A DNA stretch of 64,000 bases. It comes from Acidimicrobiales bacterium (lineage in GTDB: Bacteria > Actinomycetota > Acidimicrobiia > Acidimicrobiales > JAKAVM01). Positions 7,625-16,707 of the stretch are shown piece after piece (positions within the stretch are counted from its first letter, which is position 1; every line of letters begins with the position of its first letter). The notes under the pieces were generated by a model that was given only the letters and a program-made list of their open reading frames with translations, was not told where the DNA came from and did not search any database. A program made the translations under genes and the position numbers. The stretch covers positions 64,661 to 128,660 of the forward strand of contig DAIDHF010000002.1 of the NCBI GenBank assembly GCA_027452005.1. The letters run 5' to 3'.

Positions 7625-9640
7625 TTACCCGGATCCACCAGCCAAGGTGGTCGACGTGGTCGTTACCGACGTGGTCGTGGAACCCTGGGGGTTAGAGGTT
7701 GCCGTTGAGGCCTGCCCCACGACCAGGGTTACCTGAGAGTTGACGTTCACCGTGGTCCCAACCCCGGGATTTTGGCTAATTACAACTCCGACCTGACCGG
7801 GGGTGGTAACACTTTGATACTGAACCGTGTATGTGAGCTGGGCATTTTCAATGGCGGCCTCGGCCTGGGAGAGGGTCTCGTTGGTAACCCCGGGCACTTG
7901 AACCCCTGGTCCACTTGACACGGTCAAGTTGATCGTGGTGTTCGGGTCAACCAGGGTACCCGGACTTGGATCCGTCGAAATCACGTCACCCGCGGGAACC
8001 GTGGAGGCCGTTGGGCTGGGAACATTTGTCGTGGTTCCCACGTTCAGCTGGCACTGGCCGAGCACGTTGGCGGCCGACGACGACGCCTGCCCGGTTACAT
8101 CGGGAACGGCCACACCTTGGGAGACCTGTAACACAACCGTGCTCCCAGCCGGGGCGGTTCCAGAAGACGGACTCTGTGAGATCACCGTGTCCCGGTTTGG
8201 GGTGCTTGAAAACTGACCAACCTGTGAGCACGGGATAGTCTTCTTGGTAATCGACACCTTGAAGCCAGCATTTTGGAGGGCATTTTGAGCCAGCTGGACC
8301 TGGGTACCGACCTGGTTGGGCACGTTAGACCGGCCTCCCTTTGAAACATCGAGTATCACCGTTGAACCCCGGGCTACCGGGGTTGGATACACGGGACTCT
8401 GATTTACTACCGATAGCGGAGTACTTGCACTAGACACGTACGAGATATGCCACTTGAGCCCGTGACTTTCCAGGGTACTCTCGGCGTTAGACAGATTCTT
8501 GCCTATAAGATTCGGGACATCGAACCCGACAAAGTTACCCGAACTACTCAGATGGGACACAAGTAGGTAACCCCCGAGACCCAGAGCACCTAGTAGAAGG
8601 ACGAGTCCGGCCATAATTGCAAATACCTTCGGTCCAGAACTCTTCACCTGGCCCTCTCTCTGAGGGGGCGGGTCCACCACTCGGTTGCGTCCGGTCGGCT
8701 GGCCCTTAGTACTCGCGGTCCCGGTTACCGCAACAGTAGCTGCGGCTCCACCCTCATAAAATGCGGTTACCGACGGGTCGTAGTCTGGGGCCTCAACCTG
8801 GGCCCCTGAAATATACCTGGACAGGTCGTCTTTGAAATCCTCGGCACTCTGATAACGGTCATCGGGTGACTTGGCCATGGCCTTCATGATTATTGCCTCA
8901 AGGTTGCTCGGGATTGTTGGGTCTCTCTCGGTTAGGGCCCGAGGAACCTCACGGACGTGCTTTGTGGCTATGGCCACGGCATTGTCTCCGGTAAATGGGG
9001 GCTTGCCAATTAGCATCTCATAAAGGACGACCGCCAAGGAGTACACGTCGCTTCTCCCATCCACCCCCTCTCCTTGGGCCTGCTCGGGAGAGAAGTACGT
9101 GGCAGTTCCCATAACCGCCCCGGTCTGGGTGAGAGATTCGTCTACGTTGTGTCCTCGAGCAATGCCGAAATCAGTAACCTTGGCTACCCCGTCTGTGGTC
9201 AAGATTATGTTCCCAGGCTTCACGTCCCGGTGGATTACTCCCCTCTGATGCGCATATCCAAGTCCACCGGCTATGTCTCGACCAATCTCGGCCGTCCGGA
9301 CCGGGTCTACAGATCCCCTTGACCGGATCAGTTTGGACAGGGGTTGGCCGTCAACCAGTTCCATTACAATGTAGTACGTGTTGTCTTCTTCTGACTCCCC
9401 CCAGTCAAAGATTGACACGATGTTGGGATGAGACAGATTCGCGGCCGCCTGGGCCTCGTGACGAAAGCGCTTTACGAAGGCCTGGTCAGTTGAGAGCTCC
9501 CTGAACAAGACCTTTAGGGCCACGTTACGGTGCAACTGGAGGTCGCGGGCCAGATATACCTCAGCCATCCCACCCCTGGCGATCTGGCGAACAATCTCAT
9601 AGCGGTTGTTGTAAATTTCCGTCCCGGTAACTTCGGTCAT
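7625..9640 (-). CDS. pknB: Serine/threonine protein kinase with PASTA repeats, PknB
   Basis: A 671-residue membrane receptor kinase. The kinase domain (about 14-275) has the glycine loop ARGGMAEVYLA, Lys43, HRDVKPGN with catalytic Asp139, DFG at 157-159 and the activation segment with TQTGAVMGTATYFSPEQ. A Pro-rich juxtamembrane linker leads to one transmembrane helix (about 338-362). Four extracellular PASTA domains follow (starting near 374, 437, 509 and 580), each opening with a VPxxxG phrase; PASTA repeats bind muropeptides/lipid II (family knowledge). The tail is a Thr/Ser-rich stretch. It is the last gene of the operon fhaA-fhaB-pstP-pbpA-pknB and would control division and peptidoglycan synthesis through FHA proteins, reversed by PstP. 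A separate pknA, usual in mycobacteria, is absent. Confidence 0.95.
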   Translation of the reverse strand: MTEVTGTEIYNNRYEIVRQIARGGMAEVYLARDLQLHRNVALKVLFRELSTDQAFVKRFRHEAQAAANLSHPNIVSIFDWGESEEDNTYYIVMELVDGQPLSKLIRSRGSVDPVRTAEIGRDIAGGLGYAHQRGVIHRDVKPGNIILTTDGVAKVTDFGIARGHNVDESLTQTGAVMGTATYFSPEQAQGEGVDGRSDVYSLAVVLYEMLIGKPPFTGDNAVAIATKHVREVPRALTERDPTIPSNLEAIIMKAMAKSPDDRYQSAEDFKDDLSRYISGAQVEAPDYDPSVTAFYEGGAAATVAVTGTASTKGQPTGRNRVVDPPPQREGQVKSSGPKVFAIMAGLVLLLGALGLGGYLLVSHLSSSGNFVGFDVPNLIGKNLSNAESTLESHGLKWHISYVSSASTPLSVVNQSPVYPTPVARGSTVILDVSKGGRSNVPNQVGTQVQLAQNALQNAGFKVSITKKTIPCSQVGQFSSTPNRDTVISQSPSSGTAPAGSTVVLQVSQGVAVPDVTGQASSSAANVLGQCQLNVGTTTNVPSPTASTVPAGDVISTDPSPGTLVDPNTTINLTVSSGPGVQVPGVTNETLSQAEAAIENAQLTYTVQYQSVTTPGQVGVVISQNPGVGTTVNVNSQVTLVVGQASTATSNPQGSTTTSVTTTSTTLAGGSG

Positions 9641-9709
9641 GTTTCTCTCAGCCTATTTCCTCTATGGTCTTGAATTGTTGACAGGTCTCAATAAATCTGG
9701 CCTGGGATC

Positions 9710-11170
9710 TCATCGAAGTAGTCCCTGTGAGATGGCCGTCTCAAACATGGCCTTGACAATAGGTCCGGCCTGTTGAGACCCGGTCGAGTGAACCGGCAGG
9801 CCCGCCTGGGCGGGCACCACGGCCACGATAACGATTGACGGGTTTTGGGCTGGTGCAAAGGCCTCCATCCAGTTGTTCAATCGACCCGGTACCCCGGTCT
9901 GAGCGGTACCAGTCTTTGCCGCAATCTCTAGGCCTGGAATAGCAATATTTGAAGCCGTCCCGCCGTTGACAACTCCCACCATCAACGAGGTCACCTGGGC
10001 GGCGGTTGCCGGTGACGTGGCCGTGAGCCACGTACTGGGCTTGTACTCTTTGACCAGGTTCCCTTGAGGACCGGTTATCTCTGACATCACGTGTGGGGTC
10101 ATGATCGTGCCCCCGTCAGCTATTGCTGAGGTCGCCAGGGCCATTCCTAACGCCGTGGCCTGAACGTTCTCCTGTCCAATTGCACTATAGGCAATCCCGG
10201 GAATGTTCCTGGCAAAACTAGATGCCGGAGGAAAACTAGACGCGGCGGCACCGGGGATGTCAATGGGTGGCACCTGATTGAATCCAAAGGCCTGCGCCTC
10301 ACTGGCTAAATTTGAGGCCCCTAAGGCCAGTCCGATTAACCCAAACCCCGTGTCACATGAGACCTGCATCAATACCGGAAGGGTACCTCCGCAGACTTCT
10401 TTGTCGTAATTGGATAGATACTTGTTCGAGTCGGGTAGGGGAATCTGAGAATAATCTGGAAAGGACTTGGTGGCTAATTGAGGGTCATGGTCATATACTG
10501 CCGACGCCGTGATCTCTTTGAACGTAGACCCTGGAAAGTAGCTCCTCTGAATTGCCCGGTCTAGCATGGGCTTGGTGGGATTAGCCAGGTTCTTCTTCCA
10601 CTGGGAGACCTCGGCCGTTACGTTGTTGGTTGCCAACAGGTTCGGGTCATATGATGGCGACGAGTACAGGGCCAAGATATCTCCGTTCCGGGGATCTAAG
10701 GCAACCACGGCCCCGATCTCGCTACCCAGTGAGGCCTGAGCTTGGGCCTGAAGGGCCCCGTTGACCGTGAGGGTGACGTCGTCAGGTCCGCTTGTAGAGG
10801 TAATCAGCTGGCTCAGGCTTGTTATCTTTTGATCGTGGGAGATCAGGTACTGGTTGTAGGAGTTCTCAACTCCCCAGGTGCCGTACACGATAGAAAAGTA
10901 CCCCGTGATATCTGCATACAGGTCGCCTAGGGGATAGACCCGTTGATACTTGTACCGGTCATGCGACGGAACTGACTCGGCAATGACCGTCCCGTTTGCG
11001 ATCTGCACGGTCCCCCTACTCTGGTCGTACATCCTCGTGGCAACCCTGGGATTTTGTGGTGCGGTGCTCAGCTTTTTTGCCTGGAGCACCTGGAGGTTGT
11101 TGAGCTGGACAAAAAGAACCAAGAACAAAACAGCGAGAGCAACTCCCATTATCCGGATCTGCCTGTCCAC
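9710..11170 (-). CDS. pbpA: Class B penicillin-binding protein (PbpA/FtsI-like transpeptidase)
   Basis: A 486-residue peptidoglycan transpeptidase with an N-terminal membrane anchor (about 8-28), a short pedestal and a C-terminal transpeptidase domain. The SxxK motif with the acylated Ser is in FPGSTFKEITA and the KTG motif in AAKTGTAQTG. In the place of the SxN motif the protein has SCD (in LMQVSCDTGFGL) where mycobacterial PbpA has SCN, a substitution worth noting. The GTG start overlaps the pstP stop by one base (TAGTG), implying translational coupling. In related operons a rodA gene sits between pstP and pbpA; here there is no room for one. It would cross-link peptidoglycan at the septum or during elongation. 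Confidence 0.92.
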   Translation of the reverse strand: MDRQIRIMGVALAVLFLVLFVQLNNLQVLQAKKLSTAPQNPRVATRMYDQSRGTVQIANGTVIAESVPSHDRYKYQRVYPLGDLYADITGYFSIVYGTWGVENSYNQYLISHDQKITSLSQLITSTSGPDDVTLTVNGALQAQAQASLGSEIGAVVALDPRNGDILALYSSPSYDPNLLATNNVTAEVSQWKKNLANPTKPMLDRAIQRSYFPGSTFKEITASAVYDHDPQLATKSFPDYSQIPLPDSNKYLSNYDKEVCGGTLPVLMQVSCDTGFGLIGLALGASNLASEAQAFGFNQVPPIDIPGAAASSFPPASSFARNIPGIAYSAIGQENVQATALGMALATSAIADGGTIMTPHVMSEITGPQGNLVKEYKPSTWLTATSPATAAQVTSLMVGVVNGGTASNIAIPGLEIAAKTGTAQTGVPGRLNNWMEAFAPAQNPSIVIVAVVPAQAGLPVHSTGSQQAGPIVKAMFETAISQGLLR

Positions 11171-13350
11171 TAGTTCCCGCCCACGCTTGACGTACTCGTC
11201 CCTGTAACTGCCTGTGGGGGTTGGGCTGTTGTTGTAGTCACCGGACCAGTCGTGCTCGACGACATACCCACACCAGGTTGTGTGCTAGGCGAGGTACTAG
11301 GCGGTGTAACCGTGGTGGACGAACCTGACGACCCACTTGGCTGGGATGAACCCGAAACTCCCAGGGTAGAGTTTTGACTTTTGCTCGCCACAGACTCACC
11401 ATAGTGACTTGCTATCTGATCCTCGGTAACCAGATGCGAAATATACGACACGGCACCTTGTTGCGACGACTCCATTACCCCGGCCTTGACAGCCGCTAAT
11501 GACGACGGGAGTATCTGACCCTCGCTATAGCGGGTCCGTTCAACGAGGTGAGACGAGTACCAAGCCAGACCCCCTGGTCGACCATGATAGATGGCTAGGT
11601 CACCCTTATAGATTCCAACGTAGTACGAGTTAGCCTGAAACCACACGATTGACAAGAAGGACCCGAACAAGATTACGAACATGACCACTATAAATCCGGC
11701 TACTCGCCAGGTAAGAAGTGGGGCAGGGGGACTGTCTTGGGTCTCTCCCGCGAAACCTTGCTTGCGTCCAACCATGAGGGGCCGACCTAGAAGACTTACG
11801 GGTGTCTGGCGAACCCCTTTTGACTCAGCGTGGGCTATGACCTCCTTGAGGGCTTCCCGACGGTCCTGCTCACGAAGTGCCGACGCCCTCTCGCTCGCCG
11901 CGAAAAGATGGTCTAGGTTGATTGACTGAGGTTCTAGTCCGGCCTGCCCGGTATCTCCTTGCCCACTCTTTCCCGAAGGCCTGCCCGGAGTTTTACCCTG
12001 GATCGCACGATTACTTGTCCCCCCCGAAAGTGGTTCCCAGTCGGGCGAGTCAGCAGCTACCAAGATCTCGTTTAAGACAGCCGACATCCCAGCTGGCGAA
12101 CCTTGCTCGGTCGCGCCCAGGGCCTTGTGGACCTGAGTTGGACCCTCGGCCGGTTCGCTACTGCCTTGTGGGTCGGCCAAGTCTGGTGCAACAGGTGGGT
12201 TTTGCGACCTTGGTCTTGCCCGCTTACTAGTTGGCCTGGAACCCAATTTCTCGCCCACAACCGGCTCATCTTGGGCAAGCCCACCTTGGGCACCTAGATT
12301 CTCAGTGGCAGGTCCCCCGTCATCCTCGTCCCGGTCTATGTCCCGGGCTAGCTTACCGGGAACCCCTGGACCGGGTGTCGATAGGCCTGGGGCCTTTGGA
12401 CCAGATACAGGTGGGGACTTGGGCTCGGCCCCAGGGTCCAGATTTACCGAACCTCCCAGGCCAACCCCGGGGGTTGGTATCCCAGTAATCCCCGGGGTAG
12501 CACCACCAAGGTTTCCAATCCCCATCATGGCCGCCCCAAAGGCGCCGCCAGCAAGTCCCGAACCAACCAACCCTGTCGGTGATTCGGGCTGGGACTTGGG
12601 CGATTTCGATACTGCGACTATGTCAACAATTACTACCGTGATGTTGTCGCTACCCCCGTGTGCCTTGGCCAGATCCACGAGTTGCTGGCTTGCCACGTTA
12701 GGTTCATCGAATTTCTGCATTACAGCGATAATCTCGCCATCAGATACTTCGTTGAATAACCCGTCAGAGCAAAGTAGGTAGCGGTCTCCAGCAGACGGGT
12801 CCATCTGCCAGGTGTCAATAATGACGTTGGGTTCTGTCCCAAGGGCCCGGGTGAGAATGTGACGATTTGGATGGACCGTGGCCTCTTGAGCTGACAGCTC
12901 CCCGGCGCCCACCATGGCCTCAACTAGGGTATGGTCGTTAGAGATCTGGACCAACCTGGCCCCGTCTTTGAGCACATAAGCCCTTGAGTCGCCGACGTTG
13001 GCAACTACGACCCGTTCGGCCGTCCCGTCATTCAAGATAGCCAAGCCCACTAACGTCGTGCCCATCCCCCGGAGATTTCGGTTGCTTGCCGCCTCCGACC
13101 AGATTGCCCGATTTGCGGCCTCAATGGATTTGGACAAGAGTCCTAATGGCTGAGACGTGGTCTGGTCTTCCTGAGAAAATACCGCCTCCACGGTGTTTAT
13201 TGCCGTGGTCGCAGCCACCTCACCCCCGGCGTGGCCCCCCATGCCATCTGCAACCGCAAACACCCGGGGAGCAATGAGCTGTCGGTCCTGATTGGACTTT
13301 CTGACATTCCCCTTGTCGGACGCACTCCCAGCTCTTAGCTCTACTGACAA
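11170..13350 (-). CDS. pstP: PP2C-family Ser/Thr phosphatase, PstP-like, with long linker
   Basis: A 726-residue transmembrane phosphatase that reverses PknB phosphorylation. The PPM/PP2C catalytic domain covers about residues 4-240, with the metal-binding motifs VADGMGGHAGGE, NVGDSRAY, CSDGLFNEVSD and GGSDNITVVIV. A Pro/Gly-rich, low-complexity linker of about 290 residues follows, then one transmembrane helix (about 548-570, LTWRVAGFIVVMFVILFG) and a small external domain starting YYVGIYKGDLAIYHGRPGG, typical of PstP, with a Ser/Thr-rich tail. The usual family size is near 500 residues, so the linker is unusually long. The start is TTG, with AGGGG 8 bases before it. The operon position between fhaB and pbpA is conserved. 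Confidence 0.92.
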   Translation of the reverse strand: MSVELRAGSASDKGNVRKSNQDRQLIAPRVFAVADGMGGHAGGEVAATTAINTVEAVFSQEDQTTSQPLGLLSKSIEAANRAIWSEAASNRNLRGMGTTLVGLAILNDGTAERVVVANVGDSRAYVLKDGARLVQISNDHTLVEAMVGAGELSAQEATVHPNRHILTRALGTEPNVIIDTWQMDPSAGDRYLLCSDGLFNEVSDGEIIAVMQKFDEPNVASQQLVDLAKAHGGSDNITVVIVDIVAVSKSPKSQPESPTGLVGSGLAGGAFGAAMMGIGNLGGATPGITGIPTPGVGLGGSVNLDPGAEPKSPPVSGPKAPGLSTPGPGVPGKLARDIDRDEDDGGPATENLGAQGGLAQDEPVVGEKLGSRPTSKRARPRSQNPPVAPDLADPQGSSEPAEGPTQVHKALGATEQGSPAGMSAVLNEILVAADSPDWEPLSGGTSNRAIQGKTPGRPSGKSGQGDTGQAGLEPQSINLDHLFAASERASALREQDRREALKEVIAHAESKGVRQTPVSLLGRPLMVGRKQGFAGETQDSPPAPLLTWRVAGFIVVMFVILFGSFLSIVWFQANSYYVGIYKGDLAIYHGRPGGLAWYSSHLVERTRYSEGQILPSSLAAVKAGVMESSQQGAVSYISHLVTEDQIASHYGESVASKSQNSTLGVSGSSQPSGSSGSSTTVTPPSTSPSTQPGVGMSSSTTGPVTTTTAQPPQAVTGTSTSSVGGN

Positions 13351-13439
13351 GATAAAGCCCCTAGAGAACTGGCCGAACTCTCTATAGTACTAGCCAATAA
13401 AGCCCCCAAACTTATCTACAGACCTGACAGACCAGTAGT

Positions 13440-13964
13440 TCATAAAACGGGTTCCGACCGAGAAGCCTCAAAGGTGGTCTTTCCGATCTGGACCTTGTCG
13501 CCGGGTCGCAGGGGTATTGGTGACACCAGCTTCTTCCCGTTTACAAACGATCCATTTGTCGAGCCGAGATCTTCAATCCAGAACTCGGCTCCACGGGTAA
13601 AGATCCGGGCATGTAGGTGGGATACGAACGTGTCGTCTGGCATGGGAAGTGCGCACCCACTTGCTCGGCCAATCACCGACTCTGAACCAAACAGATCATA
13701 TATTTGCCCCAACGCATCTTGAGGCGAGATAACCGTTAGCCTAATCGAGGGAACCCTTCGAGCGCCAGGTTCACTAGAGGGTTCAGGTGGTTGATCTCCC
13801 GAGGTTGACCTGGGCAACACTACCCCTGCGAGTTGTGGGTTAGATCCCCCCGGGCCACCTGAGTGCCTAATCTCAACCCACGCCGCCCGAAAGGCCCGGA
13901 AAAAGAACAGCCAGATCAGGGCCACGAGGAAGAATTTTAGAACGTTCAATAGTGAGTCTGGCAT
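13440..13964 (-). CDS. fhaB: FHA-domain protein FhaB (FipA-like)
   Basis: A 174-residue protein with an N-terminal hydrophobic anchor (about 5-24) and a C-terminal FHA domain that binds phosphothreonine. The FHA core residues are visible: SVIGRASGCALPMPDD, FVSHLHARIF, and LGSTNGSFVNGKKL (S, H and N positions all kept). I chose ATG 13964 (MPDSLLNVLKFF) because upstream residues in the same frame overlap the fhaA coding region and have no homology. It lies 19 bases after the fhaA stop. In mycobacteria FhaB/FipA bridges PknB signalling to the divisome and peptidoglycan enzymes; the operon position implies the same role here. Confidence 0.9.
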   Translation of the reverse strand: MPDSLLNVLKFFLVALIWLFFFRAFRAAWVEIRHSGGPGGSNPQLAGVVLPRSTSGDQPPEPSSEPGARRVPSIRLTVISPQDALGQIYDLFGSESVIGRASGCALPMPDDTFVSHLHARIFTRGAEFWIEDLGSTNGSFVNGKKLVSPIPLRPGDKVQIGKTTFEASRSEPVL

Positions 13965-13983
13965 CTGGGTCTCGGGGTTATAC

Positions 13984-14637
13984 CTACAGGGCCTTGAACA
14001 CGATGTTGGCATTTCCCACTGAAACCACGTCACCGTCTATCAAGATGCGTTCCCGCACTAGGGTTCCATTTACCTTGGTCCCGTTGGTCGAGTCTAGATC
14101 AACTATTACCACCTGGTCATCGAGACAACTAATCTCGGCGTGCTTGCGACTCACGCTTGGATCAGAGTAGACCACGTCACAACTGGCCAGGCGACCTATG
14201 GTAATGGTCCCCTCGGCAATTGGGATCTCGGTTCCGTCCTCAAAGAGAAGGACCCCGTACCACGGGTTGTCTTGTTCTCGAACCTCGGCCCCGAGCATAA
14301 AGACTCCCGGCTTCAAGTTGGGTTCCTCTTCAAGGAAGACCTCAATAGGGCCAACCAAAGAGTAGCCCTCATCTTTGGCGTGCTCGCGCACCGCACTCTT
14401 TAGCTCCAAGATAAGTGAGTCCTTGAAGGTCTGAAATCGCTCCATGTCTTTAGGGGAGATCACGACCTCGAACACGTTTGGAGCAATAACGTGTTTGAGT
14501 CCGACCGCCCTCCTGAGGTCCATCTCGCGTACAATCTTCTTGCCGATCTCAACGGGCTGAAGTCCCCCACGAAAGGCCTTGGCAAACGTGCCCTCAACCA
14601 GGCTTTCCAACCTGCGTTCAAATTGTTGAAGCACCAT
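13984..14637 (-). CDS. fhaA: FHA-domain protein FhaA with DUF3662 N-domain
   Basis: About 217 residues: an N-terminal DUF3662 domain (about 1-110, beginning LQQFERRLESLVEGTFAKAF) and a C-terminal FHA domain with TIGRLASCDVV, VSRKHAEI and LDSTNGTKVNG. FhaA proteins bind phosphorylated partners of the PknB system, such as MviN/MurJ, and act in peptidoglycan synthesis. The linker between the two domains is short compared with mycobacterial FhaA (over 500 residues). I place the start at ATG 14637 because family homology begins there; an in-frame ATG at 14682 also exists. No clear Shine-Dalgarno precedes either. A TAGATA sequence about 9 bases before ATG 14637 could be a -10 box of a leaderless transcript. 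First gene of the five-gene operon. Confidence 0.9.
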   Translation of the reverse strand: MVLQQFERRLESLVEGTFAKAFRGGLQPVEIGKKIVREMDLRRAVGLKHVIAPNVFEVVISPKDMERFQTFKDSLILELKSAVREHAKDEGYSLVGPIEVFLEEEPNLKPGVFMLGAEVREQDNPWYGVLLFEDGTEIPIAEGTITIGRLASCDVVYSDPSVSRKHAEISCLDDQVVIVDLDSTNGTKVNGTLVRERILIDGDVVSVGNANIVFKAL

Positions 14638-14834
14638 ATACTTATCTAGATTACCCAGGTAATCGCACCCCTGAACAGGCATGCGTCAATATAGCCACTC
14701 TCTAAATGGCTCGTCTCCATCTACTCCTCCAACCCGAAGCCAACTCCCTCAAGTTTTTCCCACTGTCGGTGGTTACTTCAACACGTTCCGCCGTTGATAG
14801 GAGATAACCAGAACGATATCCTCCCAGGATACCG

Positions 14835-14893
14835 TTGACACCTCCCCGCCCTAAAGGACGGGGATTCGAGGTCCACTCGGTCGGGGAAGTTAC
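14835..14893 (-). other. IS right end, likely omega-RNA 3' scaffold
   Basis: Between the tnpB stop and the element's right tip lies a strong hairpin (14844-14863). In IS200/IS605 elements this region is transcribed as the 3' part of the omega-RNA that guides TnpB, with the guide taken from flanking DNA beyond 14835 (family knowledge). Here the guide would come from the sequence just upstream of fhaA. The RNA itself is inferred, not seen. Confidence 0.5.
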
Positions 14894-16246
14894 TCATGCG
14901 AACACAAGCTCCTTGTCCCGGTCTCCCGTGGTCCTTCCTGCTTCATCGACAGGTGCCAGCGGTAACGCTGCTGGACTGACCCCGTCTCCACCGCCCGCAA
15001 GGTGCGAGCGCCCGCCTGAGCGGGAGGCGTTTAGTGTCTCCGGCTGTCCACCGGCGACCGACTGATGCTCATTGAGCAGGCGCAACCCCTCGAAGAGGAT
15101 GTTACGGGCGGCATTCACGTCACGGTCGTGAGTGACACCACATTCGACACACGTCCAGGTACGGACGTGGAGTTGGGACTGACCTTTTGGTCCGGTGACT
15201 TTGTTGCAGCCGGAGCAGATTTGCGTTGATGGGTAGAACCGCCCTACCTTCACCAGCGTCCGGCCACGACGAGCTGCGAGCGACACCAGGATCTGGAGGA
15301 ACTGCCCCATCGCCTGATCGTGTACAGACTTGGCGAGGTTGGTGCGGGCCATGCCACTTACGGCAAGGTCCTCGATGGCAATGACGTCGTGGGTGGCAAC
15401 TATCTTGGCAGCGGTCTTATGGGCGTGGTCGAGTCTGGATTCTCGAACCTTGCGATGCACTACAGCCACCCGCTGCCGAGCCTTCTGGCGGTTCTTCGAC
15501 CCCTTCTGCTTACGGGATAGTGACCGTTGGGACCGGGCGAGCGCACGGGCCTTGCGGCGCAAGAACATCGGGGTCTCGATCTTGGAGTCCAGTTCTTCTC
15601 CGGTGTTCGTGTCCACGGTCAACACGGCGGCAAAAGTGGACAGGCCAGGGTCGATACCACACATCCGACCAGCCGTAGCCGCTGGTTGGTCGGTTACCTT
15701 CACGACGAAGGACACGTATACCCGCCCGTCGGCCTCCCGGATCACAGTCACCGACGATGGGTCGGACGGTAGAGCCCTGGACAACACGAAGGCCAGTTCT
15801 CCAATGCCGGTCAACCGGACGGTCGCCTTCCGTTCCCCGGTTTGCGTGACCATGAAATGTGCAGCACGGGTGAACCTCGCTGACTGGCGGGAATCATGTC
15901 TTGACTTGAACTTCGGTGGGCGAACCAGCTTCCCCTTGCGGTGGCCGGTGACCGAGGCGAAGAAGTTCTGATACCCGGTGTGCATGTCCCGTACTGCCTG
16001 GATGAGAGCGACCCCGCAGAGGTCGTTCATCCATGCTCGATCAGATCGCTTCTTACCCTCGGTCAGCACCACCTTTTGTATGGCGTTCGCCCCTGGATAG
16101 TGGTTCCCGGCGGCGTAGTTGGACTGGGCATAGTTCAGGGCATCGTTGAAGGCCACCCGGCACCCGCCCAGTAGGCGGGAGATGGCACGACTCTGTCCTG
16201 CTGTGGGGTAAGCCCGGTAGCGGTACCGAAGTACGTTGACGGTCAC
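14894..16246 (-). CDS. tnpB: TnpB RNA-guided endonuclease (IS605 family)
   Basis: A 450-residue TnpB, the ancestor-type relative of Cas12, which cuts the donor site left after excision using an RNA from the element end. N-terminal helix-turn-helix-like region starts RYRYRAYPTAGQ. The RuvC nuclease residues are intact: Asp199 in CGIDPGLSTFA, Glu292 in IAIEDLAVSGMA, and Asp in HDRDVNAARN (374/376). The zinc finger is complete with Cys344, Cys347, Cys366 and Cys369. About 65 residues follow the last RuvC motif, Gly/Ser/Ala-rich, probably disordered and overlapping the RNA-encoding region. No frameshifts, so it may be active. Divergent from tnpA, with starts about 80 bases apart. Confidence 0.93.
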   Translation of the reverse strand: MTVNVLRYRYRAYPTAGQSRAISRLLGGCRVAFNDALNYAQSNYAAGNHYPGANAIQKVVLTEGKKRSDRAWMNDLCGVALIQAVRDMHTGYQNFFASVTGHRKGKLVRPPKFKSRHDSRQSARFTRAAHFMVTQTGERKATVRLTGIGELAFVLSRALPSDPSSVTVIREADGRVYVSFVVKVTDQPAATAGRMCGIDPGLSTFAAVLTVDTNTGEELDSKIETPMFLRRKARALARSQRSLSRKQKGSKNRQKARQRVAVVHRKVRESRLDHAHKTAAKIVATHDVIAIEDLAVSGMARTNLAKSVHDQAMGQFLQILVSLAARRGRTLVKVGRFYPSTQICSGCNKVTGPKGQSQLHVRTWTCVECGVTHDRDVNAARNILFEGLRLLNEHQSVAGGQPETLNASRSGGRSHLAGGGDGVSPAALPLAPVDEAGRTTGDRDKELVFA

Positions 16247-16329
16247 AGGTCTAGTATAGACTTGGTCTGTGACAACAGCACAGTGATATTAGGCACGGTA
16301 GACACTGTGTTTTTTTACTCCACGTCCAC

Positions 16330-16686
16330 TTGGTTTTCGTGACAAAGTACCGGCACCGGGTGTTCAGGGATTCTCACCTGAGCCGCCTGGAAGCCATCTT
16401 CGACGAAGTGTGTGCCGACTTCGAGTGTGAGCTAGTTGAGTTCAACGGCGAGGGTGAGCATGTCCACCTGCTCGTCAACTTCCCCCCGAAGGTCCCCGTA
16501 GCCCATCTGGTCAACTCACTGAAAGGCGTATCCAGCCGACTCATGCGCAAGGAGTTCCCCGACCTCGCCAAGCACTACTACCGGACGAACAAGCTCTGGT
16601 CAGGCTCCTATTTCGCAGGGTCGGTTGGCGGGGCTCCGTTGTCCATCTTGAGGCGGTATATCGAGGATCACAACAGTCCGGGTTGA
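16330..16686 (+). CDS. tnpA: IS200-type Y1 transposase TnpA, start codon unclear
   Basis: A HUH single-strand transposase of 118 residues from TTG 16330. The HUH pair is in GEHVHLLVNF and the catalytic Tyr in LRRYIEDHNSPG at the C-terminus, so the catalytic centre is present. However, the reading frame continues upstream as an excellent match to family N-termini: codons from 16282 read SDIRHGRHCVF then LLHVHLVFVTKYRH. Between the upstream in-frame TGA (16270-16272) and 16330 there is no ATG, GTG or TTG; the position where homologues have Met is CAC, and only an ATT (16288) could serve. The native start therefore appears lost, and TTG 16330 would drop the first beta strand. Probably poorly expressed or inactive (inference). 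Confidence 0.8.
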   Translation: MVFVTKYRHRVFRDSHLSRLEAIFDEVCADFECELVEFNGEGEHVHLLVNFPPKVPVAHLVNSLKGVSSRLMRKEFPDLAKHYYRTNKLWSGSYFAGSVGGAPLSILRRYIEDHNSPG

Positions 16687-16707
16687 TGGACTACATCCGC
16701 AACGGGA

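Noticed and set aside
12072-12488. Several open frames opposite the PstP linker
   Set aside because: They are shadow frames produced by the GC- and proline-rich linker; the PP2C frame has the recognised domains.
14700-14834. Possible remaining 3' end of the PqqC-like gene beyond the IS
   Set aside because: One of the three frames stays open here, but the exact insertion point is unknown, so a continuation cannot be shown from this sequence alone.
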